Source of the DNA: ZC4RG25 sp041687075
GTDB lineage: Bacteria > Pseudomonadota > Alphaproteobacteria > Rhizobiales > Hyphomicrobiaceae
Reading direction: 5' to 3'
Length of the DNA: 45,435 nt
Assembly: GCA_041687075.1 (NCBI GenBank)
Contig: JAWLCO010000018.1
Coordinates: 1 to 45,435 of the forward strand
A program made the translations under genes and the position numbers. Under the pieces are notes generated by a model. The model searched no databases. It was not told the DNA's origin and saw only the letters and a program-made list of their open reading frames with translations. Positions 16,298 to 26,880 of the stretch are shown in pieces; within the stretch, counting starts at the first letter, position 1; every line of letters begins with the position of its first letter.

Positions 16298-16996
16298 TCA
16301 GTCGAGTTCCGCCATACGCCTCAGCTCATCGACGTCGCAGTCGATAAGCGCTTCCTCGCGCCGGATCGCCTCCAGGTCCTCCAGCAGCATGAGAGCAGCA
16401 TTGACCTTCGGCCGGCTCGCCCCGAGCAGCAACGCCAGCTCCCCCTGGGACATGCTGAGATCGATCTTGGCCCGACCGGAATCCAGGGTGCCATGGCGCT
16501 GGCGGAGCATACCAAGCAGAAACCGCGCAAGCCGCACCTCGATACGGTGCAGGGCGACTCCCTCGAGTTGCAGGTCAGCGTCCCGAATGCGCGAACAGAG
16601 AAAGGTGATGGCGGCTTCGGCGAACGGCGGCGATGTCTGCACCAGCCGCTTCAGCGCCGTGTGCGACAGCGTCATGGCCCTTACGGCGGTCACGGCCGTG
16701 GCGTCGGCCGTGCGCGGGCCCCCGTCGAGCGCGGCGATCTCGCCGAAAACATCGCCGCGGGCGGCATGAGTGAATGAAAGCTCGCGGCCCTCGCTCGACA
16801 GCACCGACAATCGAACTCGGCCGTCGAGCACCAGGTAGACCTCCTTGCCGGTGTCGCCCCGCGCGAAGATCGATTGGCCGGCGCTGAACGAAGTCTCTCG
16901 CATCTGCTTCGCAATCTCCAGGCGGGAGTCCTCGTCCAGCTTGCCGAACAGCTTTGCACTCCCGAGCAACTGGGCGACACTCGCCTGTGGCGTCAT
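16298..16996 (-). CDS. CRP/FNR-family cyclic nucleotide-responsive regulator
   Basis: A 232-residue transcription factor. The N-terminal half is a cyclic nucleotide-binding domain whose phosphate-binding cassette reads GDVFGEIAALDGGPRTADATA, with Glu and Arg in the positions that hold the cyclic phosphate in CRP (quoted in two parts: GDVFGEIAALDGG and PRTADATA). A dimerisation helix follows (about 120-150), then a winged helix-turn-helix around residues 176-210 with MSQGELALLLGASRPKVN as the recognition part. It has no N-terminal cysteine set, so it is not an FNR-type oxygen sensor. The ATG 16996 has AAAGGAG six bases upstream. The intact cassette and the cyclase gene downstream suggest that it binds cAMP made by its neighbour. 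It diverges from maf across 285 bp that holds no gene. Confidence 0.9.
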   Translation of the reverse strand: MTPQASVAQLLGSAKLFGKLDEDSRLEIAKQMRETSFSAGQSIFARGDTGKEVYLVLDGRVRLSVLSSEGRELSFTHAARGDVFGEIAALDGGPRTADATAVTAVRAMTLSHTALKRLVQTSPPFAEAAITFLCSRIRDADLQLEGVALHRIEVRLARFLLGMLRQRHGTLDSGRAKIDLSMSQGELALLLGASRPKVNAALMLLEDLEAIRREEALIDCDVDELRRMAELD

Positions 16997-17281
16997 GGCA
17001 GTCTCCTTTCGGCATCGAGGCGGCGTCTCACGCTGCTCTGCACGCAGAGTAACCGAGATGGGCCGAAACTGCGAGCAAAGGCCGCAGCCGGCATGGATCT
17101 TCTGATCTGCCGAGTGCTGTGTGGCTCCCGTATAGCGCTACTTGCCTTCATGATACCGACCGCGCATTCTGCGCGTTGCCACTTGCGGTGCCCCAGCGTT
17201 GTCACGTTGGAGGCTGGGCACCGGGTATCCTTGAGCTCTAAGCAATCCCATCCCGTCTCCCATCAGCCAAAGAGTTGCTGG

Positions 17282-18028
17282 ATGATCTCTACCAGAATAG
17301 GTCGCCTTGCCGGGCTCGGTCGCACGGAAGGCCAAGCGCGTGACACGCTGCGGCGCGCGCTGGCCAAATCGCGGGACGGGAAGCGCAAGAGGCTCGAGCG
17401 CCCCAAGCTGGTGCTGGCCAGCGCCTCCCCGCGGCGGCTCATGTTGCTCTCGCAGGTCGGCATTACGCCCGACGCGCTCCGTCCGGCCTCGCTCGACGAG
17501 ACGCCCCGCAAGGGCGAGGTGCCGCGGCGGCTCGCGACCCGTCTGGCACGGGCCAAGGCCGAAGCCGCCCGAGAACAGATCGCCAACGATCGCGAGCTGG
17601 CCGATGCCTTCGTGCTGGCAGCCGATACGGTCGTTGCCGTGGGCCGCCGCACGGTGCTGAAGCCGGAAACGGTTGATGAAGCGGTGGCGGCCCTGCAGCT
17701 CCTTTCGGGGCGCGCCCATCGCGTGCTGACGGCGCTATGCCTCATCACGCCGGAGGATCGCGAGCGCGTGAAGCTGGTTGACACGCGTGTGCGCTTCAAG
17801 CGCCTTTCAAGAGAGGAAATCGAAGCCTATATCGCCTCGAGAGAATGGCGCGGGAAGGCCGGCGGCTATGCCATCCAGGGCCTCGCCGGCTGCTTCGTGC
17901 AGAAGATCATCGGCTCCTACACGAGCGTCGTGGGGCTGCCGCTGACCGAGGCGGTGAACATGCTGACGGGCGAGGGCTATCCGGTGCATTTTGCCTGGGT
18001 GAAATCCGCCGATACAGAGATCGATTGA
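17282..18028 (+). CDS. maf: Maf-family nucleoside triphosphate pyrophosphatase
   Basis: Maf proteins hydrolyse non-canonical or methylated nucleoside triphosphates (dTTP, UTP, m7GTP and relatives) to monophosphates. The signature LVLASASPRRLMLLSQVGI, the catalytic block VLAADTVVAV, and GKAGGYAIQGLAG with SYTSVVGLPL are present. From ATG 17282 the protein is 248 residues, about 45 longer than usual because of an N-terminal extension rich in Arg/Lys. This is the only in-frame ATG before the signature, so either the extension is real or translation begins at a non-ATG codon close to the signature. In Hyphomicrobiales, infA usually precedes maf; here it is missing and the 285 bp up to the divergent CRP-type gene contains no open frame resembling it. 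yacG follows 20 bp after the stop. Confidence 0.92.
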   Translation: MISTRIGRLAGLGRTEGQARDTLRRALAKSRDGKRKRLERPKLVLASASPRRLMLLSQVGITPDALRPASLDETPRKGEVPRRLATRLARAKAEAAREQIANDRELADAFVLAADTVVAVGRRTVLKPETVDEAVAALQLLSGRAHRVLTALCLITPEDRERVKLVDTRVRFKRLSREEIEAYIASREWRGKAGGYAIQGLAGCFVQKIIGSYTSVVGLPLTEAVNMLTGEGYPVHFAWVKSADTEID

Positions 18029-18048
18029 ACGGAGACGCATCGGGCGAC

Positions 18049-18297
18049 ATGGACGACCGCACCGACAGAGAGAGCACATTGCGCGGCCGTTGCCCCATCT
18101 GCGGCGCTCCCCCCGATCCGGCTTTCCGCCCGTTCTGCTCGCGCCGCTGCGCGGACGTGGATCTGTCGCGCTGGCTGCGTGGCGCCTACGCCATCCCCGC
18201 GCAATCGGCCGACGACGAGGAGGATGAGATGACTCCTGCCGCGGGGGAGCCACTGCGCGGTCAAGGCGCTGGACAGCCCGACAGCGACGAACTATAA
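18049..18297 (+). CDS. yacG: DNA gyrase inhibitor YacG, zinc-finger protein
   Basis: A small 82-residue protein of the YacG family, which in E. coli binds GyrB and inhibits gyrase. The zinc ligands are the four cysteines of CPICG and FCSRRCADVD, followed by LSRWLRGAYAIP. The N-terminal 12 residues and the acidic C-terminal tail (ADDEEDEM onward) are poorly conserved. The ATG 18049 is the natural start; a TTG at 18025 overlapping the maf stop would add eight residues. It lies 20 bp after maf, and tRNA-Phe begins 44 bp after its stop, the familiar maf-yacG-tRNA-Phe order of Hyphomicrobiales. Confidence 0.93.
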   Translation: MDDRTDRESTLRGRCPICGAPPDPAFRPFCSRRCADVDLSRWLRGAYAIPAQSADDEEDEMTPAAGEPLRGQGAGQPDSDEL

Positions 18298-18341
18298 CGC
18301 CCCCACCTCGCAGCCGGTTAGCCCGGCATGCTCGAGCGAAA

Positions 18342-18417
18342 GCCCAGGTAGCTCAGTTGGTAGAGCACGTGACTGAAAATCACGGTGTCGGTGGTTCGAT
18401 TCCGCCCCTGGGCACCA
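18342..18417 (+). tRNA. tRNA-Phe (anticodon GAA)
   Basis: A full cloverleaf of 76 nt with the CCA encoded. The acceptor arms are GCCCAGG and CCTGGGC, the D-loop carries AGCTCAGTTGGTAGAG, the anticodon loop CTGAAAA has GAA at 18375-18377, and the T-arm has GGTTCGATTCC. It directly follows yacG. Confidence 0.98.
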
Positions 18418-18759
18418 CAAGCCATGTCGGCTTTCCGGTTCTGACGAACAGGACGCGTCCAATCGTTGCCGCGATGGCAGCGTCGATCCACTGCCGCTAA
18501 CGAGATTGCTGGTCAGCTCCTTGCCGAGCTCCGGAATTGCGTTCCCGACTGAGCGTCGGGCGCCGCGATAGCGGACGGCCCGGCAGGCCGGCGATGGTCA
18601 CGGCCTCGCGTTGATCGTGGGTTTCGATGCCGAGCTTCTGCGGAAGTCCGCAGGAAGAAGAGACCTCTCGGGCTCTCGCCCAGATCCACCCCTCCATAAC
18701 GCGGCGCCCAGCCATTCAGCCCCATGTCTCGGGGCGGGCATCTGGTGTAGAACCGGAGC
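18418..18759. other. Gene-poor gap between tRNA-Phe and tetR
   Basis: No convincing gene in 342 bp. On the minus strand two overlapping frames (starting near 18761 and 18715) look weakly coding in different parts, as a decayed gene with a frameshift might. I recognise neither. tRNA 3' ends are frequent integration sites, so a scar is possible, but I see no repeat of the tRNA end or integrase remnant. Confidence 0.4.
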
Positions 18760-19416
18760 ATGAGCTGGAAGGACGACCATCGGCGCCGGCGGGGCTATCA
18801 TCACGGCAACCTGCGCGAGGCGCTTATTCAAGCGGCACTCGATCTGATCTCGAACAAGGGTCCGGCCGGCTTTACCTTCGCTGAGGCGGCGCGGTACGCC
18901 GGCGTCAGTCCCGCCGCGCCCTACCGGCATTATCGCGACCGCGATGCGCTCATGGCGGATGTCGCGCGCCGCGGCTTCGAGCAGTTCGCCGCAGCGCTGG
19001 CCAAGGCTTGGGACGAGGGGCGGCCCACGCCGCTGGCGGCCTTCGACCGGGTCGGCCGGGCCTACCTCGCCTTTGCCCGCGCGGAGCCGGCCTACTTTTC
19101 CGCAATGTTCGAGTCGGGGCTCGACCTCAAGAACTTCCCGGCCGTCCAGGACGCCGCTGACAGCGCATTCGCCGTTCTGCGCGAGGCCTGCGAGGTGCTG
19201 GCGGCGACGCTGCCGCCTGGCCGGCGGCCGCCTGCCCTGATGATGGCGCTGCATATCTGGGCTCTGGCGCACGGCATCGCATCGCTTTTCGGTCGCGGCG
19301 ACGCAGCGCGGCGTGCCATCCCGATGACGCCCGAAGAGCTGCTCGAAGCGGCGACCTTGGTCTACCTGCAGGGCCTGGGTTTCGGGTCTGGCGGTCCGGC
19401 ACCGGCCGAAGGCTGA
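18760..19416 (+). CDS. TetR/AcrR-family regulator with WHG domain
   Basis: A 218-residue transcriptional repressor. The N-terminal helix-turn-helix spans about residues 14-60: LREALIQAALDLISNKGPAG, then FTFAEAARYAGVSPAAPYRHY, the usual TetR pattern (quoted from two adjoining parts). The C-terminal ligand domain contains HIWALAHGIASLFGRG, matching the WHG-type C-terminal domain (TetR_C_33). GGAG sits almost against the ATG, which is unusual but may reflect a leaderless or weakly translated message. The DUF2852 gene follows 143 bp downstream on the same strand with a 19-bp palindrome in front, the best visible candidate for its operator. The ligand is unknown. Confidence 0.9.
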   Translation: MSWKDDHRRRRGYHHGNLREALIQAALDLISNKGPAGFTFAEAARYAGVSPAAPYRHYRDRDALMADVARRGFEQFAAALAKAWDEGRPTPLAAFDRVGRAYLAFARAEPAYFSAMFESGLDLKNFPAVQDAADSAFAVLREACEVLAATLPPGRRPPALMMALHIWALAHGIASLFGRGDAARRAIPMTPEELLEAATLVYLQGLGFGSGGPAPAEG

Positions 19417-19528
19417 GCGAACAAGCACTCGCGTCCCTACGTAGTCACGGGAGCACGTCGCGGCTCCACCAGCCGGTTTTTTTAGTCCTCCCCCTTGACG
19501 CCCGCGCCCATCGACTGCACGTATGTAA

Positions 19529-19547
19529 ATGTAAATGACATTTACAT
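19529..19547. promoter_or_regulatory. 19-bp palindrome, candidate TetR operator for the DUF2852 gene
   Basis: ATGTAAATGACATTTACAT is a perfect palindrome around one central base. An extra half-site GTAAAT directly precedes it (19525-19530), giving the pattern half-site, half-site, inverted half-site. It lies 12 bp before the DUF2852 start and stands out as AT-rich in GC-rich DNA. Length and symmetry fit a TetR-family operator. Binding here would block transcription or initiation of the downstream gene. Confidence 0.65.
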
Positions 19548-19559
19548 GAGGACAGTGCA

Positions 19560-19991
19560 ATGGCGGAGGTGATCGAACGCCTAGACGACTGGGGAAAGCC
19601 GGCCTGGATCGCCGTCATGATCCTGGGCTTCGTGGTCTTCTGGCCCGTAGGGCTTGCAATTCTGGCTTATCTGATCTGGAGCGGACGCATGGGATGTGGG
19701 CGGAACGGTGATATGGCGCGCTGGCAAAGCCGGATGGCTGAGCGCTGGGAGCGGAAACGGGGCAAGTGGGGACTGCACGGCCGGGTCTATCCCTCGACAG
19801 GCAACCGCGCCTTCGATGAATACCGCGAGGAAACGTTGCGCCGCCTGGAAGAGGAGCAGCACGAGTTCCGCAGCTTCCTCGACCGCCTGCGCATGGCCAA
19901 GGACAAAGCCGAGTTCGACCAGTTCATGGCCGAGCGGCGCAACAGATCGCGGGACACCGCCCCGGGCGACCCCGGCCCCGAGCAGCTCTGA
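19560..19991 (+). CDS. DUF2852 membrane protein
   Basis: A 143-residue protein with one clear membrane segment near the N-terminus (AWIAVMILGFVVFWPVGLAILAYLIW, here PAWIAVMILGFVVFWPVG then LAILAYLIW) followed by a hydrophilic, probably cytoplasmic part. The C-terminal half contains FDEYREETLRRLEEEQHEFR and LRMAKDKAEFDQFM, conserved in DUF2852 proteins of alphaproteobacteria and likely helical or coiled-coil. The family has no known function that I can state. GAGGA lies about ten bases before the ATG. It follows the TetR-family gene and carries a palindromic site in its leader, which suggests that it is regulated by that protein. A long hairpin ends the gene. Confidence 0.88.
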   Translation: MAEVIERLDDWGKPAWIAVMILGFVVFWPVGLAILAYLIWSGRMGCGRNGDMARWQSRMAERWERKRGKWGLHGRVYPSTGNRAFDEYREETLRRLEEEQHEFRSFLDRLRMAKDKAEFDQFMAERRNRSRDTAPGDPGPEQL

Positions 19992-20012
19992 CGGCACAGT
20001 TCGCGGCAACGC

Positions 20013-20054
20013 GATGCAGAGGGCGCCAAGTTTGACTTGGCGCCCTCTTGCATC
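20013..20054 (+). terminator. Terminator-like hairpin after the DUF2852 gene
   Basis: GAGGGCGCCAAG (20019-20030) pairs with CTTGGCGCCCTC (20036-20047) across the loop TTTGA. The flanks GATGCA and TGCATC extend the stem. It begins about 20 bases after the stop codon. The T-rich tract after it is short, so efficiency is uncertain. Confidence 0.8.
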
Positions 20055-20633
20055 GTCTTGTTTGATGGCCGTGTGCGAGCGCCGGCATGCTGAAAGCCTC
20101 GCTTTTCTGTCCGACCTTTGAGGCTGACCGTCTCCGCGCGCCTCACAGGGCGCGCCCAGGCTATATCGGCTCGAGCATCGGGAAGGTGGCACTCGCAGAC
20201 GCATTCCAAGGCATCATCCCGTTCGCGCCCGTCGAGCTCATCTTCTCGTGCGCTTGTTCACCCTCTCCCAGGGTTGCACCTCAAACTCCCAAGGTTAAAG
20301 CGCTGACGGCGCTCGTTCGTTGATCTGGCCAGCAACTCCACCTTTCAGCCTGGAAAGCGGAAGACCCGCAGCGGCTTCAGCAATTTGTGCCTTTTGACCC
20401 TGCCTTCGAATGCCCTCGCGTCGGCAAGTCCGTCGCCGTGCGGAGAAGAAATTCATGGGGGCAGGATTTCCGAAGCGCAGCCCGAACGCATACGAATCTC
20501 GGCCATTTCGAAGCGGACCAAAGCCGTTTACCGCGTGCAGAGCCAAATCACGAGGGCCGCGCCCGCGGCAGGGCCAACAAGCACAGCCGCTGCACCACTG
20601 ATGAGAAAGGCAGGGAGGGAACAGCCCACAAAC
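20055..20633. other. Gap between the DUF2852 terminator and the rrn terminator
   Basis: I see no supported gene in this 579-bp stretch. Short overlapping frames exist on both strands but show no recognisable domain. No tRNA-fMet is found after the 5S gene, although many related rrn operons carry one there. Confidence 0.5.
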
Positions 20634-20671
20634 AAAAACACCCCGGCCAATCGCTTGGTCGGGGTGTTTTG
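20634..20671 (-). terminator. Terminator of the rrn operon
   Basis: On the minus strand AAAACACCCCGACCAA pairs with TTGGCCGGGGTGTTTT (20670-20655 and 20650-20635), a 16-bp stem with one G-U pair, followed by TTGTTTG. It is symmetric enough to stop transcription from both sides. It lies 53 bases beyond the 5S 3' end. Confidence 0.9.
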
Positions 20672-20723
20672 CTAAGGCATTAAGAAGAGGGGATCTCGAT
20701 AGACTTCTTCACCCCTTTGCAGA

Positions 20724-20838
20724 CCTGGCAACGACCTACTCTCCCGCGTCTTGAGACGAAGTACCATCGGCGCTGGGGCGTTTCACGGCCGAGTTCGGAA
20801 TGGGATCGGGTGCAGCCACCCCGCTATTATCACCAGGT
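20724..20838 (-). rRNA. rrf: 5S ribosomal RNA
   Basis: About 115 nt. The minus strand begins CCTGGTGATAATAGCGGGGT and contains CCCATTCCGAACTCGG and GGGAGAGTAGGTCG, the conserved loops of 5S rRNA. The terminal CCTGG and CCAGG pair as helix I. Ends are estimated to within a few bases. It is the last gene of the rrn operon, with the terminator just beyond. Confidence 0.95.
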
Positions 20839-20988
20839 CGGCGAAAGGGTGAAAAAGATGACTTCTGGATTTCTTGCAAATTCTTACCGCCCGTCCTGAA
20901 CGCGCTGGCTTGCGCGTGGTCCCTTCGGGACCCCATGGCATCGCCAAGGCGACGCGCTGGTCAGGATGAGCATTGCTTAATGAGAGCG

Positions 20989-23803
<2,815 letters not shown>

Positions 23804-24065
23804 GCTCTCATTAGCAATGCCCACCCTTTAGCCAGATCAGTCCGCTTGCGCGGTCCAAATCCAGCCTCGGCAAAAGTGGTCATTGCCAGAAAGACCAGAA
23901 GTCATCGAGATAAACCCAGACGATCGTCGCGGTCACGACAACCTGCCTCTTGAAGGCGGCGCCGGCATTTCGCCGAACACCTCAAGGCTTATCCCCTCTT
24001 CACGATGTAAAGACCTCCCGCTCGGGCATTGCCCGGCAGAAACCTGTTCTCTTCGACACGGATGA

Positions 24066-24141
24066 TGGTGGAGCCAGTCGGAATCGAACCGACGACCTCA
24101 AGCTTGCAAAGCTAGCGCTCTCCCAACTGAGCTATGGCCCC
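24066..24141 (-). tRNA. tRNA-Ala (anticodon TGC)
   Basis: 76 nt including CCA. Reads GGGGCCATAGCTCAGTTGGG at the 5' end, anticodon loop TTTGCAA with TGC, T-arm GGTTCGATTCC and 3' TGGCTCCACCA. It lies in the 16S-23S spacer after tRNA-Ile, the usual bacterial arrangement. The acceptor has one G-U pair. Confidence 0.98.
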
Positions 24142-24204
24142 GCTCGACCGACTCTCCGACACGCCAAAGCTCCCACCCCGGAGCCCACCACAGCCGAAGG
24201 GCGT

Positions 24205-24281
24205 TGGTGGGCCTGGGAAGATTTGAACTTCCGACCTCACGCTTATCAAGCGCGCGCTCTAACCAACTGAGCTACAGGCCC
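24205..24281 (-). tRNA. tRNA-Ile (anticodon GAT)
   Basis: 77 nt including CCA. Reads GGGCCTGTAGCTCAGTTGGT at the 5' end, anticodon loop TTGATAA with GAT, T-arm AAGTTCAAATCTT and 3' CAGGCCCACCA. First tRNA of the 16S-23S spacer, 63 bases before tRNA-Ala. Confidence 0.98.
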
Positions 24282-24295
24282 GAAAGCCGTGTCAT

Positions 24296-24326
24296 CCGTG
24301 AAAAGAAAGAGAAACGGAGGCGGCGG
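24296..24326 (-). other. 3' arm of the 16S rRNA processing stem
   Basis: The transcript segment CCGCCGCCTCCGTTTCTCTT followed by TCTTTTCACGG is complementary, with few mismatches, to the leader segment at 26111-26141 (CGTGAAGAAAGGGAAACGCA then GGCGGCGGAG). Together they would enclose the 16S rRNA in a stem of about 28 bp, the expected RNase III substrate. Confidence 0.8.
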
Positions 24327-24424
24327 TGTCCCGCCTGTGTTCATAGTCACCGGCCTGACTCCATGACCGGGACCGTTATCCAAAGAGAACCGATACGTCA
24401 GCATGATGCTGAACGTGAGGGTTC

Positions 24425-25916
<1,492 letters not shown>

Positions 25917-26300
25917 AAGAGTTTCGATTCTGGACGGCTTGGAGGGAATCTCTCCAAGGATCACTGCGTAACGGGCACCTTCACACAAGACGCTGCCATG
26001 GCAAGAGTTACCTCCCACCAGGCGCATCCATGGTGATGGCTGAAACGCAGTTCTCGCCAGAGTCTCGTTGGCTCTCAGAACCCGCGAGGGGATCGTCGAG
26101 CCCGCCAGGACTCCGCCGCCTGCGTTTCCCTTTCTTCACGATTAACTTGTCAAAGAGCAAGTCCCCGGACGCCTCGCCCGCATTTGCGGGCCTTCCGAGA
26201 CAACAAGATCCCCTCCGGATAGGACCGGTGGAGTTTCTCGCCGGTTAGACGGAAGTTTGGCGCCCCGTCTGGGGCAGCGAGGCGTCAGTGCCTCGCGACG
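25917..26300 (-). other. rrn leader with 16S processing and box sequences
   Basis: About 385 nt of leader between the promoter and 16S. It contains GCTCTTTGACAAGTTAATCG (near 26158-26139), the conserved pre-16S box of alphaproteobacteria, and next to it the 5' arm of the 16S processing stem (26141-26111). A GCCCGC-ATTT-GCGGGC hairpin and a perfect GCGAGGC / GCCTCGC stem (26277-26296) sit near the transcript start. No protein gene is supported here. Confidence 0.75.
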
Positions 26301-26306
26301 AGGGTG

Positions 26307-26335
26307 GTTCTACTGGAAGCCCCCGCCCCTGTCAA
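26307..26335 (-). promoter_or_regulatory. rrn promoter
   Basis: On the minus strand a perfect -35 TTGACA (26335-26330) and a -10 TAGAAC (26312-26307) are separated by exactly 17 bp. The upstream flank is AT-rich (GAAGAAATTTTCGCGGAAG), as expected for a strong rRNA promoter. Transcription would start near 26300, giving a leader of about 385 nt. Confidence 0.8.
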
Positions 26336-26880
26336 CACCCATTTCAGCTTCCGCGAAAATTTCTTCGCTGGGCCCTCCGGATGTCGCTCCGCCCTGCGGG
26401 GGGCCTCTTGCTCGGGGTCCATCGCCCGGCCGTATCCCCCAGATGGTTATCGCGCCCCCGGGATACAAGGGAGCGTCAACCCTGATCGACCTTGGGCCCG
26501 CTACCTGCGTTCCCAGCAAGGTCGCCAAGCCGATCTCACCAGATGTGGTCAGGCCGCTTCGCCGCTTCAAGCCCCCTACCAAGAGGCCGAGCCGGTGCGA
26601 AACCTCGGGCGAGATGGGGGCCGGTCCCGGCCATTCCAAGGGGGGCCCTTCGAAACATCCCCTTCCGCCCTTCGCGCGGATATCATGCCGGAAAAGAAGT
26701 TTGCCGCGGTCCCGCCACTTAGGCGGGCAACTATGCGGACGTCAGAACAAGTTCATTGACTTGTCTGCTGCGAAACCTCAACAAGAGTCGCAACAGGCAA
26801 GCGCTTGCTTGGGGGTTGTCGAAACAGCTGCGGGCCGCGGACGGTCTCGCGGCCTGTCACGGCAAGGGGGTTGAAAAGGC
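26336..26880. other. Divergent region between rrn promoter and M23 peptidase gene
   Basis: This 545-bp stretch has no gene I can support. A GC-rich frame of 205 codons on the plus strand (26257-26874) would run through the rrn promoter and has no recognisable domain. A 12-bp perfect palindrome, GCAAGCGCTTGC, lies at 26797-26808, about 70 bp before the peptidase start, and could be a regulatory site. A weak plus-strand -35 (TTGACT, 26756-26761) has no good -10. Confidence 0.5.

Noticed and set aside
17016..17281. A CRP-binding site (TGTGA-N6-TCACA) between the CRP-type gene and maf
   Set aside because: Only half-sites (TGTCAC near 17200) are present; no symmetric full site was found.
26257..26874. 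A 205-codon plus-strand frame before the M23 gene
   Set aside because: It runs through the rrn promoter, is proline/arginine-rich without a domain, and other frames across the same stretch are equally open.
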